A stretch of 64,000 nt of DNA. Source: Zanthoxylum bungeanum. Taxonomy: Eukaryota; Streptophyta; Magnoliopsida; Sapindales; Rutaceae. The translations under genes were made by a program, and so were the position numbers. The stretch covers positions 1 to 64,000 of the forward strand of contig SKCR01034804.1 of assembly GCA_019454045.1 (NCBI GenBank). The letters run 5' to 3'. A model generated the notes under the pieces. That model was not told the DNA's origin, made no database searches, and was given only the letters and a program-made list of their open reading frames with translations. Shown one piece after another: positions 48,226 to 59,906 of this stretch (the stretch's first letter is position 1; each line of letters starts with the position of its first letter).

Positions 48226-48690
48226 TTCTCGGCTTGTTCATTCTCGAACTGTACTCCATTCTCGGAGTGCCATTCCCGGCTTGTTCATTCCCGAACTGTG
48301 CTCCATTCTCGGAGTGCCATTCCCGGCTTGTTCATTCCCGAACTGTGCTCCATTCTCGGCTTGTTCATTCTGGAACTGTGCTCCATTCTCCGAGTGCCAT
48401 TCTCGGCTTGTTCATTCTCGAATTGTGCTCCATTCTCGGAGTTTCATTCCCGGCTTGTTCATTCTGGAACTGTGCTCCATTCTCGGAGTGCCATTCTCGG
48501 CTTGTTCATTCTGGAACTGTGCTCCATTCTCGGAGTGCCATTCCTGGCTTGTTCATTCTCGAACTGTGCTCCATTCTCGGAGTGCCATTACCGGCTTGTT
48601 CCTTCCTGAACGGTGCTTCATTCTCGGAGTGCCATTCTCGGCTTGTTCATTCTCGAACTGTGCTCCATTCTCGGAGTGCCATTCCCGGCT
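48225..48690 (-). repeat. 47-bp minisatellite, about ten units
   Basis: Each unit holds CTCCATTCTCGGAGTGCCAT, TCCCGGCTTGTTCATTC and GAACTGTG. The period is 47 bp, not a multiple of three, and the unit has no stop in any forward frame, so three overlapping frames of 129-225 residues stay open. These are artefacts of the repeat. Confidence 0.88.
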
Positions 48691-48696
48691 TTCTGA

Positions 48697-48795
48697 TGAT
48701 GTGTGTCTCCATTCCCGGAGTGCTGATGATGTGTGTCTCCATACCCGGAGTGCTGATGATGTGTGTCTCCATACCCAGAGTGTTGATGATGTGTG
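48697..48795 (-). repeat. 30-bp tandem repeat, 3-4 units
   Basis: Units of TGATGATGTGTGTCTCCAT with (A/T)CCCGGAGTGC follow the 47-bp array without a gap. Confidence 0.8.
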
Positions 48796-48799
48796 GGTC

Positions 48800-50250
48800 T
48801 CAACCCCAAACTGATACTGATGTGGGCCTCGACCCTAGAGTGATACTGATGTGGGCCTCGTCCCCATACTGATACCGATGTGGGCCTCGCCCCTGGGACG
48901 CATCCCAAAACTGCTGACAACGTGGGCCTCGACCTTGGGACGCATTCCAAAACCGCTGAGAATGTGGGCCTCGACCATGGGACGCATCCAAAACTGCTAC
49001 ATATGTGTGGGCCTCGACCTTATAACGCATCCCAAAACTGCTACAGATGTGTGGGCCTCGACCCTGGGACGCATCCCAAAACCGCTAATGATGTGGGTCT
49101 CGCCCTCAAACTGATGATGTAGTGGGTCCTCGACCCTGGGACGCATCCCGGAACTACAACTGATGATGCAGTGGGCCATCGACCCTGGGACGCATCCCAG
49201 AACTGCAACCGACAACGGGGGCACCTCGACCCTGGGACGCATCCCAATACCACTGACAATGTGGGCCTTGCCCTCAAACTGATGATGATGTAGTGGGTCC
49301 TCGACCCTGGGACGCATCCCGGAACTACAACTGATGATGTAGTGGGCCCTCGACCATGGGACACATCCCGGAACTGCAACTGACAACGGGGGCACCTCGA
49401 CCCTGGGACGCATCCCAATACCGCTGACAATGTGGGCTTCTCCCTCAAACTGATGATGTAGTGGGTCCTCGACCCTGGGACGCATCTCGAAACTACAACT
49501 GATGATGCAGTGGGCCCTCGACACTAGGACGCATCCCAAAACTGCAACCGACAATGGGGGCACCTCGACCCAATACTGCTGATAAAGTGGGCCTCGCCCT
49601 TAAGCTGATGATGTAGTGGGTCCTCGACCCTAGGACGCATCCTGGAACTACAACTGATGATGCAGTGGGCCCTTGACTCTAGGACGCATCCCGGAACTGC
49701 AACCGACAATGGGGGCACCTCGACCCTGGGACGCATCCCAATACCGCTGACAATGTGGGCATCGCCCTCAAACTGATGATGTAGTGGGTCCTCGACCCTG
49801 AACTGGTACTGATGTGGGCTTCGCCCTCAAACTGATACTGATGCGGGCCTCGCCCCCAGACTAATACTTATGTGGGCCTCGCCCTCAATATGATATTGAT
49901 GTGGGCCTCGCCCCAAACTAATGTTGATGTGGGCCTCGCCCTCAAAGTGATACTGATGCGGGCCTCGCCCCCAGACTGATACTTATGTGGGCCTCGCCCT
50001 CAAACTGATGCTGATGTGGGCCTCGCCCCAAACTGATTATGATGTGGGCCTCGAACCTGAGACTCATCCCTAAGCTGATACTGATGTGGGCCTCGGCCCT
50101 GGGACTCATCCCCAAAACTGATACTAACGTGGGCCTCGACCCTGGGACTCATCCCCAAAACTGACACTGATGTGGGCCTCGCCCCCAAACTGATGTCGGC
50201 CTCGCCCCCAAGCTGATACTGATGTTGATATGGGCCTCGACCATGGGTAG
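48800..50250 (-). repeat. GTGGGCCTCGACCC tandem array
   Basis: Dozens of degenerate units of GTGGGCCTCGACCCTGGGAC followed by GCATCCC and a CTGAT/ACTG spacer. Two higher-order blocks exist (about 49080-49800 with TGATGTAGTGGGTCC, and 49800-50250 with shorter GTGGGCCTCGCCC units). It is the reverse of the array at 42355-42905. Confidence 0.85.
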
Positions 50251-50587
50251 CTTCACGCTTATCGGTTATAGGTGGTTCAATTTTTTTCCTTAGAGACTTT
50301 TCTTTTATTTTCAACCATACCACACATCATAACATAAGCAAATCAAGATAGACATCTAAGCAAACGGTCATTCACCGACCTACAATTTCTTCAACTAGTC
50401 ACCTTGCCAACTACTCAGGTTTTCACCGCTAAGAACCTGTAGTGGAGTGTTTACGAGTCTAACATAGATCAATCATTCAAAGTATTAGATAAAAGCACAT
50501 CAAGAGTTTATCGTTTCTAAGATTTCTCCTTAAAGCAAACGATTTCATCATTGGACTTATTCCTAACTATTAAGGACTTAAAAAATT

Positions 50588-50650
50588 ATTTTTTTTTTTT
50601 TTTTTTTTTTTCTTTTTTTTTTTTTTTTTCTTTTTTTTTTCTTTTTTTTG
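50588..50650. repeat. Long T-run
   Basis: About 60 bases almost entirely T, with a few C. The open frame over it (50551-50790) reads poly-Phe and is an artefact. Confidence 0.9.
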
Positions 50651-51528
50651 GGGCCCACCATGGTCTTTCTGTCATTGCCATAAAATTTTCTATTTCTCGG
50701 CTTCCTTTTTCCCGATGTCCATGTTTGCTAAACTCTTCTTTGACAATTCATCTTTTTCCTAACCCAACAGATATCTATGATGGCTTTTAAGACAAGTGGG
50801 TTAACATGATGTGTGAATGCATGAGATGCATGAGATGCGTGTGATGTATGGAATATATAAGTCGGCCCAATGGCATTTCAGAAGCTTTTGGCCCAATTGC
50901 CATAAAGCACAGACTCGTCCCAGTTTAAATGGCCCAACAAGCCCATACCTCATGACAACAAGTCCAACTGAATCCAAATGACAATGGTCCTAAACGCAAA
51001 CATAAAGGAATAGTCTCTATTAGTCCTACAACCACAGCTCACACGCAGGTTTACAGGGATGTAGACAAAGGCTCCCGCTGACGAAGGATTGCCCACAACT
51101 AGGACTCCCCACTCAAGGGTTCAAGCGACCAAGTGAGCGCACCTTTTTTATACCTTACGGTACGTGCCAACGAGTTATGGTGCGTGACTGACTGTCAAAT
51201 GGATTTCCCGTTGTAGATTCCCCAGAGGGAGGGTGGAGCGAGGCTCTCTTAAGTACCCAAGCCTCTTAGGCTCTTATCGCTTGGTGACAGGAATAAACAA
51301 CGAGTCCTCCAAATTAGTCCATCACAATAAGCTACAAGTACATGATTATCTAGGTGGCTTCACAACTTTTCCTTACCGAAAGGTAGTGAATGAAGGAAGA
51401 CACCAAACCATTACCTAGCCTTAAAAGTGCCTTTGATTAAACCCCTTTCAACCTACAGTAGACATAGTTAACTAAAGCACAAATTACAATCACTACAAGA
51501 CATTATTTCGGGGCCAATTCTCTATATA
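50651..51528 (-). other. Leader of the non-coding Tat-family element
   Basis: Matches the Tat leader (37610-38600) in reverse: GTTCAAGCGACCAA, CCTCTTAGGCTCTTATCGC, and the GGCCCAACAAGCCCATACCT block. No coding frame. Confidence 0.55.
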
Positions 51529-51546
51529 TCCCCAGTGGAGTCGCCA
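51529..51546 (-). other. Primer-binding site, tRNA-Arg type
   Basis: On the plus strand TCCCCAGTGGAGTCGCCA, a perfect match to the 3' end of tRNA-Arg(ACG) with CCA. It lies three bases left of the 5' LTR. Confidence 0.8.
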
Positions 51547-51549
51547 GAC

Positions 51550-53723
51550 TGTAGGACACAGAAATCAGCGACGCTGTTCTAGGCTCGCGGCCTAGTTGGG
51601 AGTACGAAATAATATGGAGTCGCCACCCGGTGTGAACCGGGACAAAGATTTAAGGCCGCACTCACCCCTCGTAAGGGAAGACCTCAAATCGTTGGGTTCG
51701 GAATGGTCTCTTACTTATGTCACTTGTAATGTTGTGATTTATGCAATAAACTAAACGAATCTACTCAACATGTATGCTCAAAGGTAACCTACACCTAAGT
51801 CTGCATGCATAATAATAACAATGAAAATCTATATCTAAGTTCGCATACTTCAAAGTAAGTTTTCATAACGGCAAACACGCAATAACATACAATCATCACA
51901 CAAGCATGCTCAATTATCTAATGCGGAAAATAAATAAGAATCTAAGCATAAATATAAATTAAATCCCTAATGTGAAAACAACCTAATCATGCATAAAGAA
52001 AGAAATTTCTATCGACTAAATCATGCTTAAGATAAATAACATGCTAACAACCTAATCATGCTCGAATACAATGTTGGATGAATGAAATATGTGTATCTCT
52101 CAAGTGGTACGTGGCATTGTATCCCGAGTACAAACCGCACTACCGTCCATTCGGATTCGGCTACGGAATTTACGTTCGGGTTTCCATCCGATATACCTCA
52201 AAAGAGAACACGCATTCCGTTCATCCGGAATTCACATCATGCCTCAACAAACGACTCTCATGCGATAATATATTAAAATAAATAAAAGAAACAAAAGATA
52301 ATAAGTAAAAAGGGTGCACTCAGGTCTAACCTATTTTTTCGTCTCTCGAAAGCGCGTTACACGGTCGTCGGAAGGGAGAATGCTCTGCAACTTTTCTGGT
52401 TCACTAATCCAACATTTTTTCCTCGCTATTTCGCTGTCTGGGCTGTTGTTTTCACTCCGTTTCGCTGCTGTTTTTGTTGTATTTTCTGGTCACTATTTTT
52501 GGTAATTTAGGCTACTGTTTTGGGCGGTTTAGAGGGCGGTTTTTGGTCATTGTTTTAAGGGTTAAACTTGCGGCTGAAGTGGGCTGGTTTTTGGGCGTTT
52601 ATGTGTGCAATTTGGAGGTTGTATATGCGGCTGGCATGGGCGTTTTGTGTTGGGGCAGTGGATGTGTTGTTAAGTGATAATGACGCGAGTTGGGTTGGGG
52701 AGCAGGTGGCGTGTGGTGAGGCAATGAAGGGGTGAGCTGTGGCTAATGGTGTGGGGATCAGCTAAATGCGTGAAGGCTATGTGGAAGCTTGCTTGAGGGT
52801 TAGTGAGTGCAGGGACGTGTTGAGCAAGGGCAATTGTGGGCTGAGTGTGAGCTGGTACGTGGCTTTTGATAGAGGTAGCAACGTTTGTGAGTGAGGTTTA
52901 AAGGGTAAGTGGCTTATGCGTGAGCGGTTTGGTGGCTAGGCGATGTGGGATCGTGTGTGGTGTTGTTGATTATGTTGAAGGGTTAGTGAGTGGAGGCTGC
53001 AATATGTGAATGGGGGGCTGGTGCATAAGTGCTCGGCGTGGTCTTCTCGTGGGTCAGGTGTTGCCGAGAGTGAGGCAATTTGGGAGAGGCTGTGCGTTGA
53101 TTTTGAGAAGGCAGGGGCTGATGCGTGAGAGAAGAGAGAAGGTGAAGCTCCGGGTTATTTTCTTTGTGTTTTCGTGAGAATGAGCCATGGTTTAATGTGT
53201 TGGTGAATGGTTCTTTTTATAGGCAAATGGATGGGAGCTTTCCTTATTTGAGAAGGAGAATGATTTGTTCATTAAAGGGAATATCTTTTAAATTAGTATG
53301 TGATAAGGAAATCTTTTAATTAGGGAAATGATTTGATTTAATTTGATTTCTTCTTCTTTAATTAGGGAAGGTGATTTAATTTAATTAGGAATGTGATTTA
53401 TTTAAATTAGGAAGGTGATTTATTTTAATTTAATTGGATTTAATTTGATTTGATTTAATTTGTGACTTGTATTTTAAATGTTTTTAATTATTTGGATTGG
53501 GCTTTAATGGGCGTGTGGTTTTGGTTTTAGGCTAAGGATGTGTTTTAAAACGGAGGTCGAACAAGCGAACCCGCAGCTACTCCTGCGAATTAAATCCAAC
53601 AATGTGTCAATTCTTGACTCTTCCCTTCCGACGTTCGTTTCCCGCGGCTTCCACAATTAAAGAGGTTGTATCTCCATACGAGACTCATCATCGGGACTTA
53701 TATGCAAAAATACAGTGCCTACA
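51550..53723 (-). repeat. 5' LTR of the non-coding Tat-family element
   Basis: 2174 bp, near-identical to 45183-47345. Minus-strand TATAAAAAG box near 53213-53221. Confidence 0.85.
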
Positions 53724-54230
53724 GGTATCTATTTCCGTCATGCGCTTAATTGTCTTTCCTTAATATGCATGCTTGTATGAATGTTATTTGTTTGCGCTTC
53801 TGTGTCTACCAATGTGAAATTGTTTGCTTTCCGTATGTCAATTTATCTGTATGCAAATTGAGACATAGATTACATGCAAATAGGCTGTATGCAAATTCGG
53901 ATATGTGTTACATGTAAATTTAGATGAACTTGTTGATATATGCATGCGAACTTAGGGGTATATTATCCTTGGAAATATGTTGCTTAGGCTTGGTTAGATT
54001 ATTGCATAAATCATTTTATTACAAGTGGCATAAGCAAGGGACCATTCCGAACCCAACGGTTTGAGGTCTTCCCTTGCGATAGGTGAGTGCGGCCTTAAAT
54101 CTCATTTTCCCGGTTCACACCAGGTGGCGACTCCATTATTCTCCGGTTTAGTCCCCTGCGGGCTACTCCGTACTCCCAACTAGGTCGCGAGCCTAGAACA
54201 GCATGCGTCGCCCAGTTTCTGTGTCCCACA
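53724..54230 (+). repeat. 3' LTR of the Tat element, right part
   Basis: Matches 37080-37586 and ends GTGTCCCACA. With 43023-45177 it gives a full LTR of about 2.66 kb. The frame at 54203-54496 starts here by chance and runs into copia integrase. Confidence 0.85.
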
Positions 54231-54235
54231 TGTAT

Positions 54236-56620
54236 GTTTACCTAATGCAGCACAAGTCATATACATTTGAAAAGTTCAAAGAGTATCATGCTGAGGTTGA
54301 GAACCAATTAGGTAAAAGCATCAAAATTCTACGATCAGATCGTGGAGGAGAATACCTTGATAGAGATTTTGAGGAATTCTTAGTTGAGCATGGAATTGTT
54401 TCACTGTCCACAGCACCTGGAACACCACAACAAAATGGTGTTGCAGAAAGGAGAAATCGAACCCTACTGGGGGGACATGATAAGATAAATGTTTAGTTAT
54501 AGCACTCTACCTAGTTCATTCTGGGGGTATGTATTGCAAATTGCAATGTATATCCTGAATGTAGTTCATTCGAAGTTTGTTTCTAAGACTCCCTTAGAGT
54601 TGTGGAATGGTCGTAAAGCTAGTTTGTGACATTTTTGCATATAGGGGTGTCCGGCACATGTGTTAAAGAACAAGACTACTAAGTTGGAACCACGTTCACA
54701 TGTGTGCCTATTTGTAGGCTATCCAAAGGAAACTAGGGGTGGATTCTTTTATAGTCCAGAAGATAATAAAGTATTTGTGTCAACAAATGCTACATTTCTT
54801 GAGGATGACTATATGAGAGAGTTCAAACCTCGAAGTAAAGTGTTACTTAAGGAGTTACTTGCTGGTACGACCAGTACGCTATTGTCAAATGTTGACAAAG
54901 ACATAACACCTTCTACATCTGAAAGTCAGATGCAAGTTTATCAGGATACCATACCACCTAAACGTAGTGGGAGGGTTGTAAGACAACCGGAACGCTATAT
55001 AGGAAATGGTGAGGTGCAAGTTGTTGCATCTTGTGATGGTATTGATGATCCATTGACCTATCATAGTGCAATGAAAGATACTGATAACGAGGAATGGCTC
55101 AAAGCCATGAACCTCGAGATGGAGTCTATGTACTCTAACTCAGTCTGGAAACTTGTAGACCAACCTAATGGAGTAAAACCCATAGGTTGCAAGTGGATCT
55201 ACAAGAGAAAAAGAGGAATATATGGGAAAGTACAGACTTTCAAGGCTAGGCTAGTGGCAAAGGGTTATACCCAAAAAGAGGGAGTTGACTATGAAGAAAC
55301 TTTCTCACCAGTAGCCATGCTTAAGTCCATCAGGATTCTTCTTTCCATTGCTGCATATTATGACTATAAGATTTGGCAAATGGATGTCAAGACTGCATTC
55401 TTGAATGGTAATCTTGATGAGAGTATCTATATGGTACAACCAGATGGGTTCATTACCCAAGGTCAAGAGCAAAAAGTTTGCAAGTTGCAAAGGTCCATTT
55501 ATGGACTTAAGCAAGCATCTAGATCTTGGAACATAAGGTTTGATACTACAATCAAGTCTTATAACTTTGAGCTGAACATCGATGAGCCTTGTGTCTACAA
55601 GCGCATCATTGATGGGAATGTGGTTTTCCTTGTGTTATACGTTGATGATATTTTACTCATTGGGAATGATGTAAAGATATTATCGGACGTGAAAATCTGG
55701 CTAGCTAACCAATTCCAAATGAAATATTTGGGAGACAAGTTATGTACTTGGGATCCAGATTATTCGGGATCGCAAGAAACGACTGTTAGCAATGTCTCAA
55801 GCAACCTATATCGACAAGATTCTTGTACGATTTGGTATGCAGAATTCCAAGAAATGTAATTTACCTTTCAGGCATGGAATTCATTTGTCTAAGGAACAGT
55901 CTCCTAAGACACCTCAAGCAGTTGAGGAGATGAGACATATATCATATGCTTCAGCAGTTGGAAGTCTTATGTATGTTATGTTATGCACGAGACCGGACAT
56001 CTGTTTTGAAGTGGAAGTAGTCAGTAGGTTTCAATCCAACCCAGGATTAGATCATTGGGTAGCGGTGAAACATATTCTCAAGTATCTTCGGAGAACTATA
56101 AATTATATGCTTGTATATACAAGTCAGGATATGATTCTGAGAGGATGTACTGACTCTGATTTTCAGACGGATGTCGATTCTAGGAAATCAACATTTGGAT
56201 CAATGTTCACCATAGGTGGTGGGGATATAGTATGGAGGAGCATTAATTAATCTTGTATTGCTGACTCCAACATTGAGGCTGAATATGTAGCAGCTTGTGA
56301 AGTAGCTAAGGAAGCAGTCTGGCTCCGTAAGTTCTTGGCAGATCTTGAAGTTGTTCCAAATAAGGATAAACCACTCAAACTTTATTGCGATAATAGTGGT
56401 ACAGTGGCGAACTCCAAAGAACTAAGAAGCCACAAGAAAGGTAAGCATATTGAGAGGAAATATCACCTCATCAGAGAGATAGTGCATATATGAGATGTCG
56501 ATGTCACGCAGATTCTATCCGCAGACAACCTGGCTGATCCGTTTACAAAGACCTTATCGGCTATTATATTTGAAGGTCACCTAAATAGTTTAGGATTACA
56601 TGACATGTCTCATTTGCTCT
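54236..56620 (+). pseudogene. Copia integrase remainder, reverse transcriptase and RNase H
   Basis: Resumes integrase with VYLMQHKSYTFEKFKEY, SDRGGEYL (Asp) and TPQQNGVAERRNR (Glu). 54490-54650 is degenerate. Reverse transcriptase starts near 55080 with WLKAMNLEMESM, GCKWIYKRKR, DVKTAFLNGNL, LYVDDILLIG (catalytic Asp pair). A frameshift lies near 55735-55741, after which YVLGIQII and SQATYIDKILVRFGMQNSK continue in the next frame. RNase H (CIADSNIEAEYVAA, LYCDNSGTVANS, KHIERKYHLIRE, ADPFTKTL) is broken by TAA near 56248 and TGA near 56491. Not functional. Confidence 0.9.
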
Positions 56621-56636
56621 AGTCCAAGTGGGAGAT

Positions 56637-58490
56637 TGTTGGGATTTATGTCCTAGAGCTTCATGTATTGTAAACAGAATTGATTATTGTAATAATAATA
56701 AATGCATTATTCATTTTATCAAAGTTGTTTGATTTATATCGCATATTGTCCAATTGTCTTGTTTACCTTGATTACTCTTGTACCTTTAGACTCATTGTAT
56801 GTTTGATGCACAAGATGATTTAAGTCTAAAGTTAGTAATCTAAATAGTCCATAGAGAGCGAACAATGAGGGTAATTTGTTTGTGGTTTATCTATAGCTGC
56901 GGTCCATTCTATACTTGTATGACGATCTTGATCCAGGATCGTTCATGTAGTGACATGGGAATGGAGGCACCTTGTATGATAAGATCATATAGGACTGGAC
57001 TCGGATAAATACAAATTTCTTTTAATATCCATTAACCGAAGAAATTCATTTTATCTAATAGATGGTCATATATGGATTCGATCTTAATCCTGAGTGTACT
57101 ACGAACTCCTGCATGACAGGTTATGTCCTTTGATTTACTATGGTGAGGTTGGTGTTGCATTCACAGCCAATAACTACGTATTTTGGGGATATGATTTGGT
57201 ATGTAGCTGGGAACGTTTTACATAGATATGGAATTCACTCTTTCTTACGAGAAGCAGATGAATATCTCTTTTAAGAGTTGATTCGGGACTTGAATAATTT
57301 GAGCGCTCAACTTTTCTATTACGAATAGAAAGTATTTTATATTCATAATTGTTATGAATTAATTGTTCATTATAGAATCAATGGTGCTTAAGAGACAAAA
57401 TATTTAGATGGGTTTAACGGACTTATGACCCGGCTCTATTTATGAGATATTCGTGAAGGGCTATATCCATATGTAATGACTATATCGATGGACACTGAAA
57501 ATGTTCTGTTTATTTAATCCATCTACGGTAACGGGAGTTCAACTTCGAGTTTTTAGTGGAATAACGCGGAGTTAATAATTTGTAATATTTGATTAAAGAG
57601 TTTAATTAATATTACGAAATTATTGGAGCTCTCGGAACCGTAGGTCCATTTGGTCCCCGTGCTAGCTCGATCAACTGTAGCAAACCTAATATAATTAGAT
57701 TGTCTAATTATATGCTCACATTATATTATTTATATATTATTAATAAGATTAATAATATTTATTGTCACAAATGAAAACTATATTAAATTAATTTAACTTA
57801 ATGTTTTCTAGAATTCTTTGATTATGAGATAATCAAGTTAGTAATAATTATGAGATAATTACTACAACATAATTGAAGATAAATAAATCATTATTAATAT
57901 ATTGATTTTTATTTACCATTGGAGACAAAGCCATATGGCTTACCATGTCATCCAAGCAATCATCTATTAGGTGGCTTGGATACACCTAATAGTTTTGTCA
58001 TTAGCTAATGCATTTTATGCTTTGGTATGGCCTTCACATTTGTGTGTTTGTCATTGAAAGAAAACATTGAATACTTAATGACAAAGCCATTGTCTTTAGC
58101 TTAACATTTCTTATGCTTTGGTATGGCATTCACATTTTTGTGTTGGCCATTGTAAGAAATCATTAGATGCTTAATAACAAGGTTAGTTGGCTTGTGTAAG
58201 AGAATATAATCTCTACCATTTCTCTCACTTCCCAAGGTTACACTTTGCATTCATTCACACAATTGTTGTGAGAACAGATTTGAGAGAAAATAGAGAGAGT
58301 TCTAGCATTCACAATATTATGAAATTCCTAAAGCCAAACACCATTGTGACATCTTCAATCTCTAAATAGTTTAGAGGTTTAATCTTTGTGAGTGAAGCCC
58401 ACACTTCAGTTTGTTGGTTTTGAGTCATAGTTCGGAAGATCGAGTGGTTGATCTAAGTGTTGGACACCAAATGATTGATCTTGGCTACTA
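56637..58490 (+). repeat. Copia 3' LTR
   Basis: Starts TGTTGGGATTTATGTCC after the purine-rich CAAGTGGGAGAT. The right end is uncertain; 58490 is a rough estimate where sequence turns into the interior of the outer element. No second copy was found in the window. Frames at 58187-58859 are not convincing genes. Confidence 0.5.
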
Positions 58491-58946
58491 CAACAAAGAG
58501 AGAAGGCAACAAAAATTTTGAAGATCCATAACGGACCTGGTGCCACCACAAGCAACTTTCGCCGCGCTAAGGAAAGTCGATTCCTACACCTACCGCCCTT
58601 CTTACAACTCCTTGTGGGTCATTTCAGGAGAGGCTCTTACAAAAATATTCTGGCTCTTGTTTTGCAGTCCGATCATCTGATAATTCTGCCGCTCAAAGAG
58701 GAGAGCTATTGTCAATCTTCTCTCTTCTTGCGATCTCTTTCCCTTTTCCGTTCTGACCAGCTTCCACTCGTTCTCTTTTCAGTTCTGACCAGTTTCCACC
58801 CGTTCCCTTTCCTTTTTATCCAGTTTTTCCCTCATTCTTCCAAGCCACTCTGCTGCTAAACTCTCCAACGGTCCATGGTTTTCGCCTTATACCATCGTCT
58901 TACAACGCGAGTTGCTTCTTGTTATTTCCCCACAAACGGCGCCAAC
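58491..58946 (-). other. Right interior fragment of the outermost element
   Basis: Leader-like sequence with no coding frame. On its right edge TCCCCACAAACGGCGCCA (about 58928-58944) resembles a tRNA 3' end and so a primer site on the minus strand. It is close to, but not the same as, the tRNA-Asp site. Confidence 0.5.
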
Positions 58947-59901
58947 TATTGACGGCTGATTTCCGTCCCAGAGGCAGTTTCGAGATAACTCTCCCGAGAC
59001 AACCTTCCCTCAACCTTGAATTTGTTTGGTTATGGGGAGACCAAATGCAAATTTAGTAAAAGGCGAGAAAAGCACACAGATCGACAAAGAGTATTTAACG
59101 TGGTTCGGCGGAGCAAGTCCAGCCTACATCCACGGGCACAAAGTGGGGTGTTGCTTTTATTACCAAAATGAGCTCGGCCGACCTGTTTGTGGGCTGGTCT
59201 GAAGAAAACCGGGCTGTTTGATTTGTGTTTTCTTACAAGTGGTGCTTGAATAAGAATTTTCCCCAACCTATACAAATGAGACTACCTTCCCTTTTTATAC
59301 TAATGAATACGTAACACTGTTCCCACGCCTCAATAACGTCACCCACGTGACCTTCCGACTAATTGACGGGCTCTCTGCCCCAAGACTGTCGTCGCCGAAA
59401 GCAAACCTGCTGTCTGACGGCCTGTCACATCAACCTGTTTTTCTTCTGCCACAGGCAATATACTGGATCCAGCCTGTAAAGATCTTTCATACAGTAACAC
59501 ATATCAGAGATGCCCTGATCACACATCGGTCTCCACATGATCGGCCAGGTGGTTAATCGGGATACCCAAACTGATTTCGGCCCGACCCAAAACGTTCGAG
59601 CTCATTTTTCGTGGTACTGAAGATGAAACAGAACTGAACTGAGCTACTGGGCTCCTGTTGTGTCGGTCTGAACTGTCCGACCCATCTTTCGTGATCGGTC
59701 TCTACTTTGATGTGGTCGGTCTTTGAATCTGTACCATATTGTGTGCTCTGGTCGACCAGATCCGGAAAACTGTGTCATGGCTCTCTTTCTGGCGTATGAA
59801 TAACCCAAACCCTATGAACACTTGACCCTCTAAAAGGGAAAATCTCATCTCTGCTCTTGCCGAACTGTTCAAAGTACTTGTCACAAAAAACATCATCAAC
59901 A
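58947..59901 (-). repeat. 5' LTR of the outermost element
   Basis: 955 bp. It starts TATTGACGGC, one base changed from the TGTTGACGGC of its partner, and ends CATCATCAACA. A minus-strand TATAAAAAG box lies at 59291-59299. Confidence 0.75.
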
Positions 59902-59906
59902 ACTGT

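Larger units (their letters stand above)
45183..53723 (-). mobile_element. Non-coding Tat-family LTR element, opposite orientation
   Basis: 8541 bp inserted in the Tat 3' LTR, with a perfect 5-bp duplication GGTAT at 45178-45182 and 53724-53728. LTRs are 45183-47345 and 51550-53723. The primer site at 51529-51546 and the polypurine tract at 47346 give a minus orientation. The interior is entirely tandem repeats, leader sequence and a long T-run; there is no gag or pol. LTR ends, tRNA-Arg primer site, polypurine tract and part of the repeat array are shared with the host Tat element, so it is a non-autonomous member of the same group. Confidence 0.85.
34805..54230 (+). mobile_element. Ty3/gypsy retrotransposon, Tat lineage, with later insertion in its 3' LTR
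   Basis: LTRs begin TGTAGGCA and end CCCACA. GGTAT precedes it at 34800-34804 and TGTAT follows at 54231-54235, a target duplication with one mismatch. Primer site for tRNA-Arg, gag remnant, reverse transcriptase, RNase H, a second archaeal-type RNase H, integrase, tandem array and polypurine tract follow in order. The second RNase H places it in the Tat group. Protease and the start of reverse transcriptase are missing, and several stops are present, so it is defective. Confidence 0.85.
20724..58490 (+). mobile_element. Ty1/copia retrotransposon, interrupted twice
   Basis: The pieces in order are: 5' LTR (20724-21605 and 29664-30710, split by the LOG-carrying element), primer site at 30715, leader, gag-protease and integrase start (33218-34799), Tat insertion, then integrase remainder, reverse transcriptase and RNase H (54236-56620), a purine-rich tract CAAGTGGGAGAT and a 3' LTR from 56637. 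The integrase reading frame resumes exactly across the Tat insertion, which ties the two coding halves together. The right end is uncertain. The 5' and 3' LTRs do not resemble each other by eye, so the element may be a recombinant or contain an unrecognised boundary. Confidence 0.6.
19206..59901 (-). mobile_element. Outermost non-coding LTR retrotransposon hosting the nested stack
   Basis: The left LTR starts TGTTGACGG at 19206 and the right LTR ends ATCATCAACA at 59901. A perfect 5-bp target duplication ACTGT lies at 19201-19205 and 59902-59906. The primer-site complement lies left of the right LTR, so the element reads on the minus strand. Its own interior is only 19982-20723 and about 58491-58946; the remaining ~38 kb are later insertions. 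No gag or pol of its own is seen, so it is a non-autonomous element. Superfamily cannot be decided; the 5-bp duplication fits either copia or gypsy. Confidence 0.75.

Noticed and set aside
48195..48872. Three overlapping forward frames of 129-225 residues
   Set aside because: All follow a 47-bp minisatellite that lacks stops in every phase; low-complexity Ser/Cys-rich peptides with no domain.
48997..49736. Minus-strand frames of 70-188 residues rich in GCVPGSRP
   Set aside because: Translation of the GTGGGCCTCGACCC tandem array.
50551..50790. 79-residue poly-Phe frame
   Set aside because: It comes from the long T-run.
58490..58500. CAACAAAG as a TSD of the copia element (left copy before 20724)
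   Set aside because: The word is present on both sides, but the copia LTR would then not end in CA, and the 3' LTR end is uncertain; not enough to call.
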